Shown here piece after piece: positions 1 through 6,488 of a DNA stretch of 64,000 nt (the stretch's first letter is position 1; every line of letters begins with the position of its first letter). The position numbers and the translations under genes are program-made. The notes below the pieces were generated by a model, which was not told the origin of the DNA, ran no database searches, and saw only the letters and a list, made by a program, of their open reading frames with translations. Source of the DNA: 2-02-FULL-55-14 sp964534125 (lineage in GTDB: Bacteria > Bacteroidota > Ignavibacteria > UBA10030); the NCBI GenBank assembly GCA_964534125.1, contig CAZHOJ010000005.1, positions 62,001 to 126,000 on the forward strand, in the 5' to 3' direction.

Positions 1-1443
1 GGCTTCTTCCGCGCGGTGACATCCATCCGCGGAAGTACCCATGAGCCCATCCTCCCTGGACTCCGGGCGATACGTGAGCGGCCCCCGCACGAGCAGGTCG
101 CTGCCCTGGACCAGTTCCTGAGGGATGCTCTCACTCACCTGCTTCCTGTCATGCACAGCACGCCCATCACTCCCCTCCTCACCTTGCGCTCGACGAGCGC
201 GACGCGAACCGAGATCTCGCTGGTGAGCCGGTCCATCCGATCGCAGGCATCACTCCCGATCGCGACAACAGCACCCGCAGCCGGGGGCATCTATGAGGCA
301 CCATACCGCACAGGACTGTTCTCCACTGTTCTGGAGCTGGCAGTCGTTCCTATCCCGCTTTGCAGCCTCTCGTCAGTTCCTGCAGTACCGCAACAGGACA
401 AAGGTCCCCTGGCGCGCAGAATGTTCGAGGACCTCCGGGGAGAATCCCGGTCCCGGCACCAGGACCCTCGCACATACGACAAAGGTGTCACGCCGGTGGC
501 GTATGACACTGCGCAGGGATTGACACATGCGTACCTCTCCCGGCATTCACGCCTGTACGAGGAGACCTTTTCGAAGGAACTGACGCTCACGCATCGCCGC
601 ATCCTTGAGGAGGCAGTCGAGGCCCTGCACCTCCACAACATCGCCGTTCTTCAGCATACCGACGATTCTCTGCTCTGTCAGCTCCCTGACAATGCTGGCA
701 CGGCACTCGCCACATTCTGGGCGCGGGTTGACCAGTCGCTGCCGTACGGCCTTCGCCTCGTCCACATCGATGCATTCGATGCTGCGGTGTCCCTCGGGCC
801 ACGCATGTTCGCCCTTCGCATCGGCAACCGGATGGTTGCCCACCGGAAGTCACGGATTCCACGATTCTTCGAACCCTTTCTTCGCGATTTTTTCTCACGC
901 GCTCTCGAACAATGCCTGTACCAGGATTGGAAAGGGCTTCGCGAGCTCTACCTCGCAACGCTCAGGCGCATCCGGAAGCATAGCTGGCATGTGCTCGACT
1001 TCGCACGTCAGGAGATCCTGGCTGAATCCTTCGAGCGGTACGATGCGATGGTGAAAGCCGGGAAACGGCACCCCTCCGCTGCCTACGAGGCCATTCGTTC
1101 CACGAGGCCGGATGCCCGCGCAGGGACCGTCGTTCGTTACTACATCACCGGCCTGAAAAAAGAGGTCACGCAGGCAGAGCATGCCCGGCCCAGCGATGCC
1201 TGGGATTCGGCCGATCCGGATGAGAACACGGAACACTACCTGGACCGCCTCGGACAGTGCGTGGAGAGGTTTCGCATTCTCTTCGAACCGGAGTCGTACG
1301 CCAGCCTGTTCGGACACGAGGACCTGTTCGGGTTCGAGCCATCCCAAATTATCACTGTCAGCCATCGATCCGACCCGGACGGCAGGGTTCCCGGGACGAG
1401 ACAGGATGGGAGCGGCGGCATCTCCCTCGATACACAGGCTTGA
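1..1443 (+). CDS. Family-B DNA polymerase-like protein, C-terminal part, probably catalytically inactive (5' end outside window)
   Basis: The reading frame is open to the left edge, so the protein starts upstream; the GTG at 16 is only the first start codon inside the window. Numbering from that GTG, residues 90-140 resemble the family-B polymerase stretch that runs from the GG-xYE segment through motif A to KGxxxR. Residues 190-220 resemble the helix leading into motif C. Residues 278-440 resemble the thumb (HRKSRIPRFF, AGKRHPSAAYE, VVRYYITG, then a DENxEHYLDRL tail). The catalytic motifs are broken: the motif A aspartate (usual ELD..SLYPS) reads ELA (Ala109), and motif C (usual GDTDS) reads HTDDS, losing the first aspartate. 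Motif B is not recognisable. No 3'-5' exonuclease domain is visible in the part present. The frame is intact for at least 480 codons, so this looks like a maintained inactive paralogue rather than a decayed gene. Sequence-only family assignment; moderate confidence. Confidence 0.6.
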   Translation, partial: GFFRAVTSIRGSTHEPILPGLRAIRERPPHEQVAALDQFLRDALTHLLPVMHSTPITPLLTLRSTSATRTEISLVSRSIRSQASLPIATTAPAAGGIYEAPYRTGLFSTVLELAVVPIPLCSLSSVPAVPQQDKGPLARRMFEDLRGESRSRHQDPRTYDKGVTPVAYDTAQGLTHAYLSRHSRLYEETFSKELTLTHRRILEEAVEALHLHNIAVLQHTDDSLLCQLPDNAGTALATFWARVDQSLPYGLRLVHIDAFDAAVSLGPRMFALRIGNRMVAHRKSRIPRFFEPFLRDFFSRALEQCLYQDWKGLRELYLATLRRIRKHSWHVLDFARQEILAESFERYDAMVKAGKRHPSAAYEAIRSTRPDARAGTVVRYYITGLKKEVTQAEHARPSDAWDSADPDENTEHYLDRLGQCVERFRILFEPESYASLFGHEDLFGFEPSQIITVSHRSDPDGRVPGTRQDGSGGISLDTQA

Positions 1444-1685
1444 TTCTTTATGGGGTGAAGACTATGTTCCAGCGTAGTTCACAGCACTGGCAGCTCTTCA
1501 TCGGCTGGTTGATTGGTACGGCGTCCGGGAGGAAGCGGTTACGTGTAGTGGCTCAGGAAGCGTTGATGCAAGACCGAAGGGGCCGGCCCGCCTCAGCAGG
1601 CATCGCCTCAGGGTGATAGCCCTCCGGGGTCTGGCAGGAGATGAAGCCAGGCGTTCATGTTTCACTCACTGATGGAAGGTACCGT

Positions 1686-1886
1686 ATGGAACAGGGTACG
1701 GTGAAGTGGTTCAACAATGCCAAAGGCTATGGCTTCATCAAGCGGGCATCCGGTGAGGACGTCTTTGTGCATTACAAATCCATCAACGGAGAGGGCTACA
1801 AGACGCTGAACGAGGGCGACACGGTGGAGTTCGACGTCGAACAGGGCCCGAAGGGACTCCAGGCGGTCAAGGTCAGCAAGGTCTGA
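1686..1886 (+). CDS. cspA: Cold-shock domain protein (CspA family)
   Basis: A 66-residue single OB-fold protein that binds single-stranded nucleic acid and acts as an RNA chaperone in the cytoplasm. RNP1-like KGYGFIKR and RNP2-like DVFVHY are both intact, and the length is that of a standard Csp. The ATG at 1686 is chosen over the upstream in-frame ATG at 1641 because GGAAGG lies six bases before it and the family begins MxxGTVKWFN. It is a single-gene unit: 242 bases separate it from the polymerase-like gene, where I see no convincing gene or promoter, and it ends in a strong hairpin terminator at 1906-1942. Confidence 0.95.
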   Translation: MEQGTVKWFNNAKGYGFIKRASGEDVFVHYKSINGEGYKTLNEGDTVEFDVEQGPKGLQAVKVSKV

Positions 1887-1905
1887 CAGAACGTCCATCA
1901 ATACC

Positions 1906-1942
1906 AAGGCCCGTCCGGTCAACCATCGGACGGGCCTTTTTT
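1906..1942 (+). terminator. Intrinsic terminator of cspA
   Basis: A perfect 12-bp stem (1906-1917 with 1927-1938) with a 9-base loop, followed by a run of six T on the + strand. It sits 20 bases after the cspA stop. The leftward-transcribed icmB ends at 1962 on the other side. The hairpin may also stop that transcript, but its U-tract in that direction is weak. Confidence 0.9.
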
Positions 1943-1961
1943 CATGCCATGCGCTCTGGGT

Positions 1962-2369
1962 TCAGGCGGTCGATCTCGCCCGCGCCCACGACCGGACATA
2001 CTCGACGATCGACGTCATCGATGTGCCAGGCGTGAAGAGTTCCCCCACTCCCATCTTCTTCAATGTGCGTACATCCCCCTCGGGGATGATACCGCCGCCA
2101 AAGAGCAGCACGTCATCCAGCCCCTTCTCCTTCATGAGGGCGAGCACCTTCGGGAAGATCGTCAGGTGTGCCCCGCTCAGGAGACTGATGCCGATGACAT
2201 CGACGTCCTCCTGAAGTGCTGCTTCGACGATCATCTCTGGGCTCTTGCGAAGCCCGGTGTAGATGACCTCCATGCCTGCATCCCGCAGGGCAGCGGCAAC
2301 CACCTTCGCTCCACGATCGTGCCCGTCGAGCCCGGCCTTTGCCACCAATACTCTGATCTTCTGTTCCAT
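1962..2369 (-). CDS. icmB: B12-binding small subunit of acyl-CoA mutase (IcmB-like)
   Basis: A 135-residue free-standing cobalamin-binding domain. The DxHxxG signature is DGHDRG with the cobalt-ligating His17, followed by SLLSGAH and GGGIIPEGD, which line the nucleotide tail pocket. It lacks any catalytic barrel and must pair with the 552-residue large subunit encoded at 6489-8147. This 552+135 split matches the large/small architecture of isobutyryl-CoA mutase (IcmA/IcmB) and of archaeal-type methylmalonyl-CoA mutase. ATG 2369 is preferred to the TTG at 2375; it starts two bases after the maf stop with AGGCTGG upstream. It is the last gene of the long leftward run and would be translated after maf. 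The substrate is inferred from the large subunit, not from this chain. Confidence 0.85.
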   Translation of the reverse strand: MEQKIRVLVAKAGLDGHDRGAKVVAAALRDAGMEVIYTGLRKSPEMIVEAALQEDVDVIGISLLSGAHLTIFPKVLALMKEKGLDDVLLFGGGIIPEGDVRTLKKMGVGELFTPGTSMTSIVEYVRSWARARSTA

Positions 2370-2371
2370 GA

Positions 2372-2971
2372 TCAACCAGCCTTTGTCAGCGATGATGCCA
2401 CGCGTCGTTCGAAACGCGGGAGCTCGACGTAGAACCGCGACAGCGGAAAACCGACAACATTATAGAAACAACCCGAGACTTTTTCAACGAAGACTGCACC
2501 GAAATCGTCCTGAATACCGTATGCACCTGCCTTGTCCAAAGGGGAACCTGAACGAACGTACTCAAGGATCTCGCTGCGCGATATCTTCCGAAAGGTCACC
2601 CTCGTTCGTTCCGCGAACGATGTCCACCCGCCTGTCCGCACGTCCACCAATGCGACGCCTGTGAAGACCGTGTGTGTCCGGCCGCTCAGAGCACGCAGCA
2701 TTGCCCGGGCCTGCCTGCTATCCCGTGGTTTCCCGAGAACGTGTCCGCTGAGGACCACGATCGTATCAGCTCCGACCACAATGCCGGACCGCGATCGACC
2801 GGCGATGTCCCTCGCCTTCTCCAGGGCCAGACGTCGGACCATGCGGGCAGGCGTGTGGGAATCTGTGTGTGCTTCATGAATGCCGCTCGCGCGGACCGTG
2901 AACCGGTAGCCTGCCTGACGAAGGAGCAGACGCCGGCGTGGCGATGCCGATGCCAGAATGATGCGACTCAC
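2372..2971 (-). CDS. maf: Maf-family nucleoside triphosphate pyrophosphatase
   Basis: A 199-residue cytoplasmic house-cleaning enzyme that hydrolyses non-canonical or pyrimidine NTPs to NMP and pyrophosphate. The N-terminal SASPRR loop, the GADTIV strand, the DKAGAYGIQ motif and FYNVVGFPL are all present at the usual spacing. The DKAGAYGIQ form is typical of the dTTP/UTP-hydrolysing (YhdE) branch. The protein is about the usual family length. It lies 46 bases downstream of the small exported protein gene and abuts icmB. Confidence 0.93.
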   Translation of the reverse strand: MSRIILASASPRRRLLLRQAGYRFTVRASGIHEAHTDSHTPARMVRRLALEKARDIAGRSRSGIVVGADTIVVLSGHVLGKPRDSRQARAMLRALSGRTHTVFTGVALVDVRTGGWTSFAERTRVTFRKISRSEILEYVRSGSPLDKAGAYGIQDDFGAVFVEKVSGCFYNVVGFPLSRFYVELPRFERRVASSLTKAG

Positions 2972-3017
2972 GGGAATGTCGGAAGAAAAGGAAGGATAGC
3001 GGCGGTATCCCCGCCGT

Positions 3018-3422
3018 TCAGCGGAACATCGCTTTGATGCTGCCCCACGTTCGTCGGGCGGTGGAACTCACGTGTGAGACCGTCACGATCTCGGACTCGG
3101 CGAACATCGATGTCCCGGTGTACACCCTGATCCTGTACTGGAAGATGCCCCCGGTGGTCCGAAAGACCGATCGGTCGACGAACTCGTACGAAGAGTAGTC
3201 GCCTTTGGGCGAAAGACTGCTGATCTCCATGAACTCGCCTTCCGTACCCGTGCGCCGGACAACAGCGAAACGCTGCACCGAGGCCTCATCCTCAGTGTCC
3301 CAACGAACGAAGATGTCAGAACCCCGTGTTCCTGCGGTCAGGCTCTTGTCCTTGATGATGACCGAACCGAAGGCGACCGAGACGATCACGGTGAGAAGGA
3401 TGGCAACTGTCGATCGTTTCAT
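3018..3422 (-). CDS. Small exported protein with a fibronectin type III-like domain, function unknown
   Basis: I do not recognise this 134-residue protein. Residues 1-20 from MKRSTVAILL form a hydrophobic signal or anchor segment. The rest (IFVRWDTEDE..FAVVRRTGTEGEF..YEFVDRS..IFQYRIRVYTG) has the strand spacing of one FnIII-like module. The ATG at 3422 is chosen because the upstream part of the frame is not hydrophobic and overlaps a promoter. There is no Shine-Dalgarno site: a TTGTTT-N17-TATATT promoter ends only seven bases before the ATG, which would give a leaderless mRNA. It lies between the EamA transporter and maf. Probably envelope-located; function unknown. Confidence 0.7.
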   Translation of the reverse strand: MKRSTVAILLTVIVSVAFGSVIIKDKSLTAGTRGSDIFVRWDTEDEASVQRFAVVRRTGTEGEFMEISSLSPKGDYSSYEFVDRSVFRTTGGIFQYRIRVYTGTSMFAESEIVTVSHVSSTARRTWGSIKAMFR

Positions 3423-3429
3423 TGCAGAA

Positions 3430-3458
3430 AATATACTTTGCCACATCATGAAAAACAA
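3430..3458 (-). promoter_or_regulatory. Predicted sigma70-like promoter of the small exported protein
   Basis: On the minus strand TTGTTT (3453-3458) and TATATT (3430-3435) are separated by 17 bases. Transcription would begin at or within a base or two of the ATG at 3422. Predicted by eye only. Confidence 0.5.
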
Positions 3459-3492
3459 GCCCATGTGCTGCCTGTCACCGCTGTTTTTCCTC

Positions 3493-4392
3493 TCATACTC
3501 CCTCCTCCACGCCACCCTGCCGGCTGCCGAATATCTTGTCAGAAAGCTCTGAAATCAGCAGCCCGGCCAGTATGAGCCCTCCCCCCAGCCAGCCGATCGA
3601 ACCCAGGATTTCCTGCGCTATGATGTAGGCAAATATGGCAGCGAGCACGGGTTCGACCGAGAATATGATGGCGCTTCGTGTGGGAGTAGAGTATCTCTGA
3701 TACCGGGTCTGCACATACAGGGCGATCACCGTGGCGAACAGCGTCAGATACGCGAGCTGCAGTGCTCCCATGGTCGACACCACAAAATGTTGAGGCTCCA
3801 CAACAAGGGCAAGTGCAGCGCCAAGAACGCCCGCCGTCAGGAACTGTGCGAACGCCAGCTTCTCGATGGAATCTTCCTGCGTAAAGATATCGATGTACAC
3901 GATATAAAGGCCGAACATGGCCGCACACCCGATCGTCAGCACGTCCCCGAGAGCGATGCCCCCTCCTGTCGGTGAGGTCAGGAAATACAGACCGATGGTC
4001 ACAAGCACAACACCGACGATGCTTCCCGGCTTTGGCATCCGCCGCTCGAGCAGTACCTGCCACATCGGGGTGAATACTACCATCAGGCCCGTGATGAACG
4101 CGGACTTTGAAGCGGTTGTGGTCTGAAGACCGATCGTCTGGAAGGCAAAACCAGTGAAAAGCAGGAATCCGAGGATGCCGCCGTGGCGGATCGTCCGCTT
4201 GTCCCATGAGCGCAGCTTCGGGAACACGAAAGCGGCGAAGAGGGCAGAGCCCGAAAGGAAGCGGATAGCGATGTACGCAAAAGGCGGGACGGTCTGGAGG
4301 AGGTCCTTCGTGATGATGAACGTGCTTCCCCAGACGAAGGTGACGAGAAAGAGGTACAGCTCTGCTCGGCCTCGTGATGTGTGTTCAGCCAT
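3493..4392 (-). CDS. EamA/DMT-superfamily membrane transporter
   Basis: A 299-residue integral membrane protein with about ten hydrophobic segments and two EamA repeats. The family hallmark LVTFVWGSTFIITKD is near the N-terminus, and the second repeat carries SVEPVLAAIFAY. Such proteins export amino acids, metabolites or nucleotide sugars; the substrate cannot be read from sequence. It begins 21 bases after the DUF362 gene stop and so probably belongs to the same leftward transcript. A second, divergent EamA protein lies at 23232-24119. Confidence 0.88.
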   Translation of the reverse strand: MAEHTSRGRAELYLFLVTFVWGSTFIITKDLLQTVPPFAYIAIRFLSGSALFAAFVFPKLRSWDKRTIRHGGILGFLLFTGFAFQTIGLQTTTASKSAFITGLMVVFTPMWQVLLERRMPKPGSIVGVVLVTIGLYFLTSPTGGGIALGDVLTIGCAAMFGLYIVYIDIFTQEDSIEKLAFAQFLTAGVLGAALALVVEPQHFVVSTMGALQLAYLTLFATVIALYVQTRYQRYSTPTRSAIIFSVEPVLAAIFAYIIAQEILGSIGWLGGGLILAGLLISELSDKIFGSRQGGVEEGV

Positions 4393-4413
4393 TCGGTGGC
4401 AGGCGCTCCCCCT

Positions 4414-5556
4414 CTACGAGCCTTTCGGATATGCGTCGAAGAGCTTTCCCCACGGCGACAACCGGAGCCATTTTCTGAAGACGCGGCGATCGACCGCCGG
4501 CCACCGGTAATAGTCGTGATATGCTTCCGACCCGAAGATGAACAGGTTCACGAGCGGGGTCCGGAAGAAAAGGTTCTGGAACCGCTTGAGCGGGCTGAAC
4601 CAGAGCAGGTCCCCGATCATGCTGGCCCCGTTGTCTCCGACCGAGAATCCCCACGACTCGTTGCTGACATCATCCCCGACCAGCGTGATCTCCCGTGGGT
4701 CGCCCGTGCCAAGCCCCCGCGTATGCGCTAGAGAAATGTACCGGATGCTGAGAGGGTCAAATCCCATCAGCCTGGCTGCGACGGCATCTATGGCGACCTG
4801 GTCCGCGCTCGCAAGGATGATGTCCTTCTGCACCGGGTGCATCGTCCTGGGGCCGGGTCCGTTCCCCGCAGTCGTTCCGTCCATGACTGCGAAGATGCCG
4901 GGATGGATCTCCTTCTGGATCGCCAGGAGGTCGACGAGCGTATCATGGATCCACGAATGCGTATAGTGCCGGTGCGTGTTCAGCAATCCCCCAAAAGCAT
5001 TCTTCATCGCCCCCGTCGTGGTCGTGTAGATGTGACACTTGACCGTGGGCAGATGCACGATGTTCTTGCCGAAGAAGTACTCGGGGATCCTGATCCCTTC
5101 ATGATAGATTTGGTCCAGAACGAGAAGCGGTGTCTTTGGCGTGAACGGGACCCACGTCATGTCCGATTCTTTGAAGTTGAACAGGACGGGAATATCGTAC
5201 TTCCGGAAGAGCGGCGTATACTTGTTGAGATCCTCCCCCTTGAATGCGTCGGTCACGACCGTCTTGTTCTGGACACAGACGAGGTCGTTCAGACCCGCGG
5301 TGTGCAGCCCCTTTATCGTCCCTTCCATCTGCCACGGAGTGGTATTGGCTCCGGGGAACGGGAAATGCCAGGAGATATTGTCCTTCAGGATCGTTGTCGC
5401 ACCTGCTTTGAGCGCTCCGGAAACGCCGGCAAGCTCCATCGCTCGCTGCGTATCTTCAAGGACCGTGCCGGGTGTGGTACGAACGGCCGCGACGACGGGT
5501 TTGACGGTTGGGAGACCTGTGACAGGGGTCGGATTCTTTGGTTGGGGAAGTTTCAT
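4414..5556 (-). CDS. DUF362-domain protein
   Basis: A 380-residue protein of the DUF362 family. It shows the family features: an N-terminal VVAAVRTTPG strand, a KCHIYTTTTGAMKNAFGG segment (residues about 170-190) and a C-terminal DGTTAGNGPGPR/DQVAIDAVAARLMG region. There is no cysteine cluster, so it is not one of the ferredoxin-fused versions, and there is no signal peptide. Its start overlaps the end of the UbiA-family gene by four bases (ATGA), which argues for translational coupling and a shared pathway. DUF362 has no settled biochemical role that I can apply here, so no reaction is assigned. Confidence 0.85.
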   Translation of the reverse strand: MKLPQPKNPTPVTGLPTVKPVVAAVRTTPGTVLEDTQRAMELAGVSGALKAGATTILKDNISWHFPFPGANTTPWQMEGTIKGLHTAGLNDLVCVQNKTVVTDAFKGEDLNKYTPLFRKYDIPVLFNFKESDMTWVPFTPKTPLLVLDQIYHEGIRIPEYFFGKNIVHLPTVKCHIYTTTTGAMKNAFGGLLNTHRHYTHSWIHDTLVDLLAIQKEIHPGIFAVMDGTTAGNGPGPRTMHPVQKDIILASADQVAIDAVAARLMGFDPLSIRYISLAHTRGLGTGDPREITLVGDDVSNESWGFSVGDNGASMIGDLLWFSPLKRFQNLFFRTPLVNLFIFGSEAYHDYYRWPAVDRRVFRKWLRLSPWGKLFDAYPKGS

Positions 5557-6461
5557 AGCGAAAAGACGTATTCTTTGATGCGGTTATAATAGATGATGAA
5601 CACACACGCGAAGAACCATGCGACGACGTTGATGATCATCGGGAGGTCCGTCAGCAGCAGGTGCGTCGGATTGTCGTCCGTTTTGTGCACCCGCATCAGA
5701 TGAAGATAACGAAAGATCCCGAAGAGCACGAACACCGTTGTGAACATCAGGTTCTCCGTTCCGAAGATCTCGACGGTCCGGTTCGCCACGGTGTACAGTG
5801 CATAGGAGATCGCCATCCCCGCGGCAGTAATGGTCATCATCTGATCGATGAAATGAAGATCATACCGGCGCAGGACGGGCCGGGCCATTTCCGTCTCCTG
5901 CGTGATGTTCAGCAGGATCTCCGCCCGACGCTTGGATACTGCGAGGAAGACCGAAATGAACAGCGTGCAGAGGACGAGCCAGGCAGATACCTGCACATCG
6001 ATGGCGAACGCCCCCGCAAGAACGCGCAGCATGAATCCTGCCGCGATGATAAAGACATCCAGCAGTATCACCTGCTTGAGCCCGAAGGAATACGCGACGT
6101 TCAGGGAAAAATACAGGACCGCCGTCAGCATGAACATCCTGCTGAACTGAAGGGTTCCGGCGAACGACAGTGCAAGAAGCAGGACCACCAGGACCGCTGC
6201 AGCCGTCTTCGAAAGCATTCCCGAGGCGAGCGGCCGCTCACGCTTGATGGGATGCATCCGGTCCGCTTCGATGTCCGCCCAGTCGTTGATGACGTAGACC
6301 AGGCTCGACAGCAGACTGAAGACCACGAACGCAAGGAGGGCCTGAAGGACGTATGCAGCATCGAACAGGTGCTTGGAGAACACCAGAGGGGCGAAAAGAA
6401 AGGCGTTCTTCACCCATTGTGCGGGCCGGACGATCTGTATGACTGCGCTGAATGATCTCAT
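5553..6461 (-). CDS. UbiA-family prenyltransferase, resembling decaprenyl-phosphate phosphoribosyltransferase
   Basis: A 302-residue polytopic membrane protein. The N-terminal RPAQWVKNAFLFAPL and the first aspartate-rich motif INDWADIEADRMHP (NDxxDxxxD) followed by KRERPLASG are characteristic of the DPPR-synthase branch of UbiA. That branch transfers 5-phosphoribose from PRPP to a polyprenyl phosphate at the membrane. The second motif region is LLDVFIIAAGFMLR. There are eight to nine hydrophobic helices. The gene is translationally coupled to the DUF362 gene and starts 27 bases after the mutase large subunit. The DPPR branch call rests on these motifs; menaquinone or heme-type UbiA activity is less likely. 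No epimerase partner (DprE1/DprE2) is in the window. Confidence 0.8.
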   Translation of the reverse strand: MRSFSAVIQIVRPAQWVKNAFLFAPLVFSKHLFDAAYVLQALLAFVVFSLLSSLVYVINDWADIEADRMHPIKRERPLASGMLSKTAAAVLVVLLLALSFAGTLQFSRMFMLTAVLYFSLNVAYSFGLKQVILLDVFIIAAGFMLRVLAGAFAIDVQVSAWLVLCTLFISVFLAVSKRRAEILLNITQETEMARPVLRRYDLHFIDQMMTITAAGMAISYALYTVANRTVEIFGTENLMFTTVFVLFGIFRYLHLMRVHKTDDNPTHLLLTDLPMIINVVAWFFACVFIIYYNRIKEYVFSL

Positions 6462-6488
6462 GACTGTCCCCGGGAGTGCACGCCTGCT

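Noticed and set aside
1464..1616. A 50-codon + strand ORF (MFQRSSQHWQLF...) between the polymerase-like gene and cspA
   Set aside because: No ribosome site, no family resemblance and ordinary composition; not enough to call a gene.
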